The position numbers were made by a program, and so were the translations under genes. From Blattamonas nauphoetae (lineage: Eukaryota; Preaxostyla; Oxymonadida), in NCBI GenBank assembly GCA_033064195.1, contig JARBJD010000318.1, positions 18,294-82,293 on the forward strand: a stretch of DNA of 64,000 nucleotides, written 5' to 3'. Numbering within the stretch: the first letter of the stretch is position 1; the number at the start of each line of letters is the position of its first letter. This document shows positions 1-8,245 of this stretch, piece after piece. The notes beneath the pieces were generated by a model. That model was not told where the DNA came from and did not search any database. It worked only from the letters and a program-made list of their open reading frames with translations.

Positions 1-1215
1 CTAATAGGCGCAGGCACTAACACCAAGAGGATTCGAGGACCGGAAGTGTGCATTTTTGTTAATTGAGCTCTTTCTTAAGGACCATCCACAGTACACCAGT
101 CGCGCTCACTGCTCTCTCTCCCCTCGCCATCCCGTTCTCTGAGACTCTGCCAGCAACAGCAAAATCAGGATGACACGGAGGGTCACAGGCACGTCGAGGA
201 ATCGAAGAAGACGTGAAGAGGCGGGCCAGACGTCGCTGAGCCATCCGAGTTTCGTGTCCGCTCCGTCAGCTTCGCAATCCGCGCGTCCAGCTGTGACAAC
301 GACGCTGTGAACGCCAACCCCGACACCGAGTCAGCAGCCGAAGGTGCAGGGAAGGTAGGAAGGCGCTCGAATCTCGTCGCCCTCACTCTCTCCTTATCCT
401 CTCTTCCTCAGCTCCTCCATGGATCACTCGCAACTTGGCTGTCGTCGTCGCTCTTTGCTGTTTTCCAAGTTATCACAGAATCTGTCAATGTCACCCACTT
501 CAGCCAGCCCAACTCGATCAACATGCAAGCGTTCAGCTCTTCTTCTCCCCCTCTCGCTTCTCGGTCTGAACGTGTTTATTCACTTCCCCCATCCTCTTTG
601 TCGATGTCATCAGCTGGTAATCCGCCCCAACCGGCCTCCTGACAGAATTAACATCAATTCGTCTGTGTTCTAGAATTCTGATTATTTTCCTCTCTGTTCG
701 GGCAGAACCACATCTTTATCTGTTCACCATCTCATCAGCACTGGTCCTATTCTTCAAGGCGTCACTACCTCGAAGAGTAAGCTTAGTGGAGATGAAACGG
801 TTGGATCACGAAATTCAACCGTATGACTCGATAACAACGATGGCAAGAACACCAGCCAGAAAATGACCATATTTGCAGCAGGAAACTGTTCAATTCTGGT
901 TGGGAGGATGTCTTTGAGTGCAGAGAAACGGGACACGACACGGATTCCAACCACGCCCTTCTTGACCACGTTCCTACGATAGTTATCACGTCACATACTT
1001 CCGATGTTCCTTCCTGTTCATTCTCCGTTCTTCTGTACTTTTTTGGAATCAACAAAGACTTGAAACTCCGTGTGTATGGTTTGATCTCCTTTTCTCTGAA
1101 CTAGTTATGCACCAAACATTCTGACGTGATGTACATGAAATGCACACGAAATATTTACAACTTAAAGTCGAAGATATGCCAGATAACACTTTAGCGATGT
1201 TTGAAACCCGATGTG
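1..1215. other. Region without a confident gene
   Basis: Only short open frames are present on both strands, with no recognisable domain. The plus strand at roughly 700-960 contains short stretches rich in Ser, Thr and hydrophobic residues that resemble single coils of the beta-helix surface proteins (compare 56193-59991), but the frames are not continuous. It may be debris of such a gene. I see no RNA gene or repeat here. Confidence 0.4.
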
Positions 1216-1560
1216 CTAGCTCTCGTATTCTTGCTGAACTTCCATTGATGGAGCCGATTCAGTGCTTTCCTCATGTGATTTTGGAGGTTCCGCTGCGGTT
1301 TCTTCAACGATGAGCTGTTTGGGCGAATCTTCACCCTTTTCTTTCTTGTGAGCGATGCACCGGACAGTCACAATGGCAGCAAGAGCAATTAGCATATTCG
1401 CATACTACAAAAAGGCGGAAAGAACTGGCACGAGAGAGAGAGGAAAAGAATGATGCAAATGGAGTGACAAATAGGAGAAAGCCGACATGCGCCACAGACC
1501 GCGTCGTTGATCCTTCCTCTGCAATCTTGCAATAGTTCTCTGATGGATTGGTCATATCAC
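1216..1560 (-). CDS. C-terminal membrane helix and acidic tail exons of a host surface-type protein
   Basis: On the minus strand a good GT-AG intron (1405-1495, 91 nt) separates a short upstream exon from a last exon at 1404-1216. The last exon encodes one hydrophobic helix (ANMLIALAAIVTV), a basic stop-transfer stretch (RCIAHKKEKG) and an acidic Ser/Glu-rich tail of about 40 residues. That is the layout of a type I membrane protein with a short cytoplasmic tail. The upstream exon boundary is unclear and the region overlaps the upstream extension of the coiled-coil gene on the other strand, so one of the two readings must be wrong there. The terminal codon is TAG, which conflicts with the TGA-only code argued elsewhere, so the true end is uncertain. 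Function unknown. Confidence 0.33.
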
Positions 1561-1748
1561 ACACAGTGCTGATACTTATAGTGATGATTTTTCTTGTGTG
1601 GTCCAGTGTGGAGGTGAATACGATTCCAACCCTCACGCGATACAATTTGACTGATGACAAGCCTCGCCTCGTCCTGTCGAACACGATCATAGCCGACTCC
1701 ATACGGGACGAACAATTCGACGATTACTAGCGTTTTGAAGACTCGTTC

Positions 1749-2735
1749 GTGGCGATTCAGAAGCCGAACAGCTCACTGCAGGAGAGAAGGGGAGAGCGGA
1801 AGGAGCCACATGCTGATCTGACCGGACTCACACAGCCGACGCTGTCATCAGATGCAGAAGCGCAAATCACAACAAAGCAGTTCACAGGAGCACCAACAAC
1901 ATCTGAAGAACACAGTCCCTCTCCGAATGGATTGGACACCGGTGATGAACAGCAGATCTATTGCGAAAGCCCGATTCTTCGAAAGCATCGTTCACTGAAA
2001 CAGAACGACAAGGCGATATTTGAAAAAGAGCAACGAACAATGGGTTCAGTATCAGCTGATGAACAATCCGAACTGACTTATCTCAAAGAGGAGAACGCCC
2101 GATTGGCAGAGAAGATGTCGGACTACCAAGTTCGATCAGCATGGCTGGCTGCAGACAAAAGCACTCTGGAAAACAATTTGGAGCGAACGAGGCAGCATGT
2201 GGAGATGGTACGAGAGAACAACACGCGGCTGGAGGAGAGATTGGAGGAGACGAAGAGGGAGGTGGATGAGTGGATTGGAATAAACGAGGAGAAGAGCCCT
2301 TCCATCGAGACACTCCACACGAACATTGATCAGCTCACGACTGAGCAAGACACACTCCAGACCAACCTCACAACAACCAACACTCCCACTCCTTTGATGA
2401 CTTCGGAGACGAAATCGGATCGCATGCGATGCTCTTCACTGTCTGCTACCAACGAGATGACTGAAAAACAGACGAGCTTGTTAGATTGGGTATCTGCAAG
2501 CCATACATCTCAAGACTCACCACCAGAGTATATCCCAACCTCACTGACACAGTGCATATGTCTGCCGCCCTTCACCATCCCCAACGCTGAGCGTAGTCTG
2601 GTCTGCCACTTCGTGCACATGGAGGGCGCTCTTATCTGCAGCATTGTTCAGAAGGAGTGTGCTGCCCACAAGGGTATTGAGACAGATCATTCTGAAGGCA
2701 ATTATAGTTGTTATCGAGCCCACAGAGTCGTTTGA
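1749..2735 (+). CDS. Coiled-coil host protein of unknown function
   Basis: A 328-codon open frame ending at TGA. The first 90 residues are Ser/Thr/Gln-rich and disordered. Residues about 105-190 form a long heptad-type coiled coil (for example LTYLKEENARLAEKM and NNTRLEERLEETKREVDEW). The C-terminal 100 residues are less charged and contain several Cys. The frame opens at a GTG, which is not a credible eukaryotic start. The same frame runs back to about 1548 through one TAG, so with TAR read as Gln the gene would begin upstream with a hydrophobic segment; otherwise this is an exon and the start is missing. Such coiled coils occur in cytoskeletal proteins, but no family is recognised. Confidence 0.55.
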   Translation: MAIQKPNSSLQERRGERKEPHADLTGLTQPTLSSDAEAQITTKQFTGAPTTSEEHSPSPNGLDTGDEQQIYCESPILRKHRSLKQNDKAIFEKEQRTMGSVSADEQSELTYLKEENARLAEKMSDYQVRSAWLAADKSTLENNLERTRQHVEMVRENNTRLEERLEETKREVDEWIGINEEKSPSIETLHTNIDQLTTEQDTLQTNLTTTNTPTPLMTSETKSDRMRCSSLSATNEMTEKQTSLLDWVSASHTSQDSPPEYIPTSLTQCICLPPFTIPNAERSLVCHFVHMEGALICSIVQKECAAHKGIETDHSEGNYSCYRAHRVV

Positions 2736-2999
2736 AGGACAGAAAAGGCTGACGACTCAACTAGCAGTTCAGCAACGCGTTCAGCTTAAGCAAAATTCGA
2801 CACACCTTGCTAAGATTAATAATGTTCTGACGGGAGCGTGAGAATCCAATCATTTCACGGGAACAATCATCGTTTTTCAGGTTTCTGTCCAATTGGAGAT
2901 TGGGAGACAAATAAAAAAGAAAAAGGATGATGAATGAAATGAAGAATTATGAGAATCAATGGGAAACGAGGATTGAAGAACTGATCGTAAATGATGAAG

Positions 3000-3938
3000 T
3001 CAGTGGCCTTTGGACTGCGAGAGAAGATCCCCAAGGTCCAAATCTTTGAAGTGTGGGTTCTATTTGAATGGAAAGAACACCGAGAAGATAATGTGAAGAA
3101 GATTATTCACAGAATCATTGTACACAGCGATGTTGAGGATGGAGAGGATCAGTTTGCTGTAATCTGCGATGTTCATGTCCAGTCGATGAAGTGGAGGTAT
3201 TGTTGTCTGAAAGATCATGAGAAGGAAAATTGTTGTTGAAGAACGATAGAATCAGACATGTTTGAATTGATTCTCGAATTTGGGCGGCCAGATTTCCGCT
3301 CGTGTCTCCGGAGACGGCATTGGATCTCGACAGGCAACATAAGGAGAATGTGGTCTTTCATAGAACTCCTCGATGCTATTACGCGATGATTGAAGACCCT
3401 ACCAGCGAAAGAGTAGAGAAAAAGGAAGCAAAAAATAGTGATGGACATCTTGAATTATATACAATCGCTCCTCGATCATTCGCGTCCACAGTTCGAGCAT
3501 TTGTTGGCTACTTCACATCACTCAGTTTTTCGAGATTCCAAAATTACATCTCGAGCGTAGACGGATTGCTCTGTTCTGGACCATGTTCATCGAGAACAAC
3601 AAGGCCAAGAAAGTCACCAACACCATCTGGACGCTGCACTTTCACAGAAGAATCGACCTCACCAATGGTAGGTTGATATTCGGGGATGAACGGTTTGAGG
3701 GGAGCAGGAAGCATGAACTTCTGTGATTGGAAGGAGAAGACTTCTTGGACCATTGAACGCAATTCTGGTGCAATAGAAAGGAGATTGAACTCGTTGACAG
3801 ATTATACGGTGCTGTGAAATGTCAAAGGGATGGAGACAGAAACCTGATGATCTCTTCCTCTTCTTCTTCCTCCTCTTCATTATGAAATGAATCCCCAGTG
3901 AGATTTAGAGCTGACAAATGATGGTTCATGGCTAGCAT
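3000..3938 (-). CDS. IFT46: Intraflagellar transport protein 46 (IFT-B subunit)
   Basis: IFT46 is a core subunit of the IFT-B train that carries cargo along flagella. After an acidic N-terminus (a run of nine Glu), the product contains LKPFIPEYQPTIGEVD and VKVQRPDGVGDFLGLVVLDE. These match the IFT46 signature (LKPFIPD..PA.GDIDAFLKVPRPDG...GL.VLDE). Further on are PMPSPETRAEIWPPKFE and the C-terminal MNIADYSKLICSILNIAVY, matching PMPDIDTLMQEW.PEFE and the EYIDMICAILDIPVY block of animal IFT46. Three GT-AG introns fit: 3812-3843 (32 nt), 3399-3462 (64 nt) and 3207-3257 (51 nt). Four in-frame TAR codons (3802-3804, 3544-3546, 3508-3510, 3060-3062) fall inside conserved aligned stretches, and the frame ends at TGA (3000-3002). 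This is the best evidence for a reassigned code. The exact N-terminus is uncertain; an upstream exon near 3985-4080 is possible. Confidence 0.8.
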
Positions 3939-3985
3939 AGAAATTTCGCCATCGCTGCGGAAAAAAGAGTGGAGAAATAAGTTAA

Positions 3986-4345
3986 AAATGTAGCGGCATA
4001 CTTGTCGTGCTGGAAGAAAGCTAAGAGGAATCATTCGCGAAATATCGGTCAAGGTCTTCATCACATGGCAGAACGAGTGCTAAAATGTGTTTGTGGATGG
4101 TTGATCCATTATTCTGTTTTGGATCGATCAAGTCTTCCAAGAGTGCCTAGGATGGTTTTTCTGCATCTAAACTCTTTAATGACGCCTTATATGATATATC
4201 TCGTGTGCACGATAGTGATTTAAGGGTGAAGATAGCTTTCGACATTTTGAGTATCTCTCAATGGGCTTGATCACCACAACATACGAAAGTTGGAGAAATT
4301 AGTGGTATAAGATCGATAGTTGAGATTGATGAAAGTCAAGTATTC
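3986..4345. other. Intergenic stretch
   Basis: Upstream flank of the IFT46 gene. A further short 5' exon of that gene could lie at about 3985-4080 on the minus strand, but its phase does not fit cleanly. No other gene, repeat or RNA is recognised before the transposon end at 4346. Confidence 0.4.
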
Positions 4346-4353
4346 GATTTTAC
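4346..4353. repeat. 8-bp target-site duplication, left
   Basis: GATTTTAC, repeated exactly at 6868-6875 on the other side of the hAT-like element. Confidence 0.8.
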
Positions 4354-4371
4354 TAGGCATGGCTGACCGGC
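4354..4371 (+). repeat. Terminal inverted repeat, left end of hAT-like element
   Basis: TAGGCATGGCTGACCGGC, identical over 18 bp to the complement of 6850-6867. Confidence 0.85.
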
Positions 4372-4500
4372 CAAAAGTGCCGGTCAGTGTCACCTCAGAA
4401 TTTGTATAAGGGTCAGATCTCTCTTGATTTGTAAATTATATGTTTTAATCAAGAATATGACAAAATTGCTGAGATTCATGTTCAGATTAACTTCAAATTC

Positions 4501-6303
4501 GTGGTGAGAAGGCAACCCTCTTTGTATGTTTCTCTTTTTCGTCAGCCTCTCTTCACACTTCAGTTTTATGAGAACGAGGAAGAGGAGGCTGTTTGTCATG
4601 CATTCTGCGACAAATATAATTTGCCAAACACTTTGTATTCCCATCTTGTTTCCCAAGTAACCGCAATGCATCAACAATTCCTTCAAACAGAAGAAGAAGA
4701 ATCAGAATGGGAAAAGGAAGATGAGAGCTATGAAGAAGAGGAAGTTGAAGAATACTCCGAATTTGATGCTCCTCTTCCTCAAAAGCCGCTCCAACAACCC
4801 GACGCTGGCGGAGAAATCATCAATCCATTCACGCCACCACTGCCTCCAGTTCCGACAAAATCGTCTCCACAAACAAAAAAAAACAGAAGCAGAAATTCGG
4901 GAGGCAATCGAACGACTGACACGACAAGGAGAAGAAATCAGAGACAAGAGAGAACAAGCAGCGAGAGAAAAAGAGAAGAACGAAACTCCAAAAACAAAAC
5001 AGATAACAGAAAAGGAAAAGACAAAGATTGTGAACAAACTGTATGAAGACGCCAAACGACGAAACGAAGAACAGCGGAAGAAAGAGGAAGAGAAGAGAAG
5101 ACAACAAGAAGAAGAAGAAGCGAAATTGGAGAAAGAAGTGAAAAAGAAGTATGGAAAAGCAACTCAACGAAACTACGTCCATTGTAAGGAGCTCACTCTT
5201 CAGATCGGATGAACGACACCACACACACGTCCGGAACAGCAAACGAACAATCAAAACAATCACCACATTCATCGCCGAAAAAGAAATTTGAAAATGTCAG
5301 AACAACTCATCGTGATTTCTCGCAGGAGTCGTTTCCACAGTTGAAGCGAGGGACACTGGAAGCTCAGGAAGTGAGGACACGAAGCGATCACACCACACAA
5401 ATCTCGCAGGAATTAACTGAAAAGATGGAAAAAGAAATCGCACAACAGAAGTACCTTGAAGGAACCAAGAAAAACCGGAAAGAACGGTTGGACAACGAAC
5501 GCGACGAGAAGGAACAGTCGAAACCAACATTCCGAAAGCGAATTGTGCTCCCTTCAGACGAAATATCACCAAAGAAAGTGACATTGGAACAAAACAGAAT
5601 CGACTCTCTCACAGCTCGCCTTGATCACGAAGCGAAGGAACGATCGAAAACAGCCCGCTCAGACAAGAAATCACACAAGATTGTGGAACAGAAGCAACGG
5701 AAGCGGATTGACGAGGTGTTTCTTCATTTAGTTTCTGGATTAGGAGAGTGGAAAAGTGAGAATGTTGGATCCCCAAATTTACCCGACGATGGGGAAAACC
5801 ACACCACCTCACAACAAAATCAAGAAACGGAAGCCCTTTTGAATGCGACAGAGCGTAGAGTGGTCATTTCTCTCTCCCAACCATCCACCTCAATCAGAAA
5901 ATGGAAAAACTTGAACAAACCGCATTTCGAAACAAGCGCACTCTCGCCCACCCTCCCAACTCGCATCGAGGATGCTTCAAGCCCATATTTCACAACTCAG
6001 AATATCTCCACTCCAAAGACAGAGTTGTCCATCCAGGAAAGTTTCGAACCGTTCCCACAACAGTCTCCGCTGAGTGGAACAGGCAAAACATCATTTCTTT
6101 TGCTTGCATCATTAGATGCTGTTCACAGGATCCGAAATTCAATCACTTTCTAGATAGAATTGGAAAGCCCGAAAGATGTTGATGCCGAACTGATTGAAAA
6201 CGAAGAACCGCCTTTTGGACTGAGTTTTCACGTGTGGGAGGGTGTAATTCATCATGTTGCGTTCATTTTGGAGGAGAAGCTGCGATCTCGTGGTTTGAGA
6301 TGA
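4501..6303 (+). CDS. Captured host-type gene: charged coiled-coil protein
   Basis: Three overlapping open frames read as one gene. The first part has an Asp/Glu-rich region with FCDKYNLPNTLYSHLV, a short ubiquitin-like or PFU-like signature (weak), followed by Pro-rich sequence. The second has Lys/Glu/Arg-rich helices with KLYEDAKRRNEEQRKKEEE, a pattern seen in many protist cytoskeletal proteins. The third has NRIDSLTARLDHEAKERSK and a Ser/Pro-rich tail. A 20-nt GT-AG segment (5184-5203) shifts the second frame into the third. The first-to-second shift sits at an A9 run near 4875 and could be a frameshift or a sequencing slip. A TAG at 6151-6153 must be read through to reach a sensible C-terminus (EPPFGLSFHVWEGVIHHVAF) ending at TGA, 6301-6303. 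It lies wholly inside the transposon, so it is probably captured cargo. Confidence 0.5.
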
Positions 6304-6804
6304 GAAGGAAGGAGACAGAAAGTGTTTCAAAGATAAAGTGACATTTGGAGAGTCATATTCGTATTTTTCTTCATTTTTGGACCTTTTCAGAAATCACTGA
6401 GAGAATTAGATGAACATTATCATGCCTAAATCGAGCGATCTCACAGTTGATTTGGTTAATACAAAATTACATTCTTTGACTCTTGGGAGACTTCAAAAAC
6501 AATGTAAGTCAAATTTCAAGAAATATTCCAAATATAACTTTCATATTGATGACATGTTTAAATAAAACGAATTGATGTGTCCTGAATCTCAATCGATCAC
6601 ATGCCCATTACTGTTTTTGACATCATTCCGGCAAGAAATGTCTTAAAATATGAGTGAAACAGCTTCATTGAAGTGAGAATGATTCAATAATGGTTAATTC
6701 GATGTAATAATGTGAAGAATCGTGTAATTGATTCGAATTTCGGTTTCAACAAAAGCCACCTCGGAGAAATGGTACATCTCGATTACGGGTTCCGATATTT
6801 CTCC
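6304..6804. other. Non-coding interior of the hAT-like element
   Basis: AT-rich sequence between the cargo gene stop and the right subterminal motifs. No open frame of note and no promoter recognised. Confidence 0.4.
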
Positions 6805-6849
6805 GGTCAGTGACCGTCAGTACTTTTCGATGAAAACTGACCGGTCAGT

Positions 6850-6867
6850 GCCGGTCAGCCATGCCTA
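6850..6867 (-). repeat. Terminal inverted repeat, right end of hAT-like element
   Basis: Complement of the left terminal repeat. It is preceded by several CGGTCAGT/ACTGACCG subterminal motifs (about 6805-6850), and the duplicated target GATTTTAC follows at 6868-6875. Confidence 0.85.
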
Positions 6868-6963
6868 GATTTTACGGACTGGATTACCTCTTGCATTTCA
6901 CTCGAACAAAACTACTGTTTTTTTGGAAAGTGAAAAATTGCGACCCAATAAAAGCCAACGAAA

Positions 6964-7809
6964 ATGAATCGACAAAAATACAACTCACAAATGAGTGATA
7001 AAATGATCGATCACAATCAATCGACGATCAAAGAGAACGCAGCCGCTATTGAGACAATCCAGAATGTTGTGCAACCAGATGGATCAATCACATGTTCAAG
7101 TCTTGCAACATCAGACATTAAAGGATTGATCAATGTTAATGGAGCGAAATGGAACATATCAGAGGGAACTCTACCAAAGTATCCTGGAACATATCCATCA
7201 TCTACTTTTAAGTCTGGTATTTCAATCTCACAATCGATTGCCGAAGCGTCAGGAATTCAGTTCAATGGTGATGGTATCATTATGTGGTCACCATGTGATA
7301 CACCAGCTTTGTATTACTACGATGAGGACAATGGTTCAGGAGTGTTTTCAATATCATCAACTGGAAGTTTTTCTCAGTTGTCAGACAGAAGAGTGAAAAG
7401 GAATATTGTTCCATACCCCAATGTTCTTGAACAACTGAATAAAGTCGATATTGTGCAGTATCAGTTCAACACATTCGACTCGAAGATCAGCAAAGTCACA
7501 AAGCAAATAGAGAATGAGACAGATGAAGAACACTTGAAGAACTGCAAAGAGAAATATGAATGTTTGAAGAAGGAAAGTGAGAAGAAACACATTGGTGTGA
7601 TCGCACAACAGATCCAAGAAATATTCCCTGAAGTCGTGAATGATTCCAATCCAGATTGTCTTCAAGTCGATTATGCTGAACTCTCTTGCTTCTGTATCAA
7701 AGCCATTCAGGAATTATCCTCTAACGTCGGACACCAACAGTCAATCATCAATGAACTAATACAAAAATACAATTCGCTGATCGACACAATGACTAGTACT
7801 CCAACATGA
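6964..7809 (+). CDS. Fibre-like protein with C-terminal Peptidase_S74 chaperone domain (Polinton-like A)
   Basis: 281 residues. The C-terminal half carries the intramolecular chaperone/auto-protease domain (Peptidase_S74) known from phage tail spikes and endosialidases: SDRRVKRNIVPYPNVLEQL (the conserved Ser-Asp-Arg-Arg-x-Lys start, where self-cleavage occurs), a helical hairpin insert, then HIGVIAQQIQEIFPEVV and a final helix. The first 130 residues include Gly/Ser/Tyr-rich beta sequence suited to a trimeric shaft or knob. The inferred role is an adhesion fibre that trimerises and then sheds its chaperone. It converges with the next gene, overlapping it by 17 bp. The start is the first ATG after an AT-rich leader. 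No counterpart is seen in copies B or C. Confidence 0.75.
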   Translation: MNRQKYNSQMSDKMIDHNQSTIKENAAAIETIQNVVQPDGSITCSSLATSDIKGLINVNGAKWNISEGTLPKYPGTYPSSTFKSGISISQSIAEASGIQFNGDGIIMWSPCDTPALYYYDEDNGSGVFSISSTGSFSQLSDRRVKRNIVPYPNVLEQLNKVDIVQYQFNTFDSKISKVTKQIENETDEEHLKNCKEKYECLKKESEKKHIGVIAQQIQEIFPEVVNDSNPDCLQVDYAELSCFCIKAIQELSSNVGHQQSIINELIQKYNSLIDTMTSTPT

Positions 7810-8203
7810 GATCAACCAGAAATTCATAGTACTCTTTGATCATTTTGCCATTGATTGTCTCAGTTGTTTCCATCTCAATTGATTCACCAGAACTGTCTTT
7901 GAACCAGATCTTCACTATTGATTGTCGAGTAGTTAATTCCCACTTCTTTCGCTTCGCAATCTGTTCATTACAGAAAGCTACATATGAATCATTGAATGCA
8001 TCAGTTTGAATCCAATCACCATGGATTGTAATGTGCTGTGGAATATCCTTTGAAATGACTGTTGTTGAACCATTAATTTCTTCCCTCACATGGATGAGTT
8101 TGCAGTCGAGGAAGGTAATGTATTTTTGTTTTCGGGAATTGACAAAATCATGATGAAATTGAGCAGTGTGAGAATTCTGAATTGAGAAATAGCGTTTGAC
8201 CAT
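7793..8203 (-). CDS. Small capsid-module protein, candidate penton/minor capsid (Polinton-like A)
   Basis: 136 residues, beta-rich, nearly identical in layout to the C-copy gene at 47003-47413. Conserved features include KYITFLDCKLIHV, ITIHGDWIQTDAFNDSY, a CN pair and VKIWFKDSSGESIEM. Size and position next to the large capsid genes suggest a single-jelly-roll minor capsid or penton-type protein, but this is inference from context and strand pattern, not from a recognised signature. The ATG at 8203 is preceded by the T-rich motif shared by the capsid module. Confidence 0.5.
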   Translation of the reverse strand: MVKRYFSIQNSHTAQFHHDFVNSRKQKYITFLDCKLIHVREEINGSTTVISKDIPQHITIHGDWIQTDAFNDSYVAFCNEQIAKRKKWELTTRQSIVKIWFKDSSGESIEMETTETINGKMIKEYYEFLVDLMLEY

Positions 8204-8211
8204 TTGTGATT

Positions 8212-8230
8212 TCTACAAAAATAAAATATC
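8212..8230 (-). promoter_or_regulatory. T-rich capsid-module start motif
   Basis: On the coding strand this reads GATATTTTATTTTTGTAG, ending about 9 nt before the ATG at 8203. The same T-run, A, T-run pattern precedes most capsid-module genes in copies B and C. Confidence 0.5.
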
Positions 8231-8245
8231 ACATTTGCTTAATCA

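Larger units (their letters stand above)
4354..6867 (+). mobile_element. hAT-like non-autonomous DNA transposon with captured host gene
   Basis: The ends are a perfect 18-bp inverted repeat, TAGGCATGGCTGACCGGC at 4354-4371 and its complement at 6850-6867. They are flanked by an exact 8-bp duplication GATTTTAC (4346-4353 and 6868-6875). An 8-bp target duplication and a TAGG start are typical of the hAT superfamily. Subterminal copies of CCGGTCAGTG lie just inside both ends (about 4380-4390 and 6805-6855), as expected for transposase-binding sites. No transposase is encoded; the cargo is a host-type coiled-coil gene. Total length 2514 bp. The perfect repeats and target duplication suggest a recent insertion. 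Confidence 0.8.

Noticed and set aside
4829-5272. Hydrophobic Phe/Leu/Ser-rich minus-strand frames opposite the Lys/Glu-rich cargo gene
   Set aside because: Antisense of a poly-Lys/Glu coding region; the membrane-protein look is an artefact.
4501-6303. hAT cargo gene considered as the transposase
   Set aside because: No DDE or BED zinc-finger pattern; it is a charged coiled-coil protein of a common protist type.
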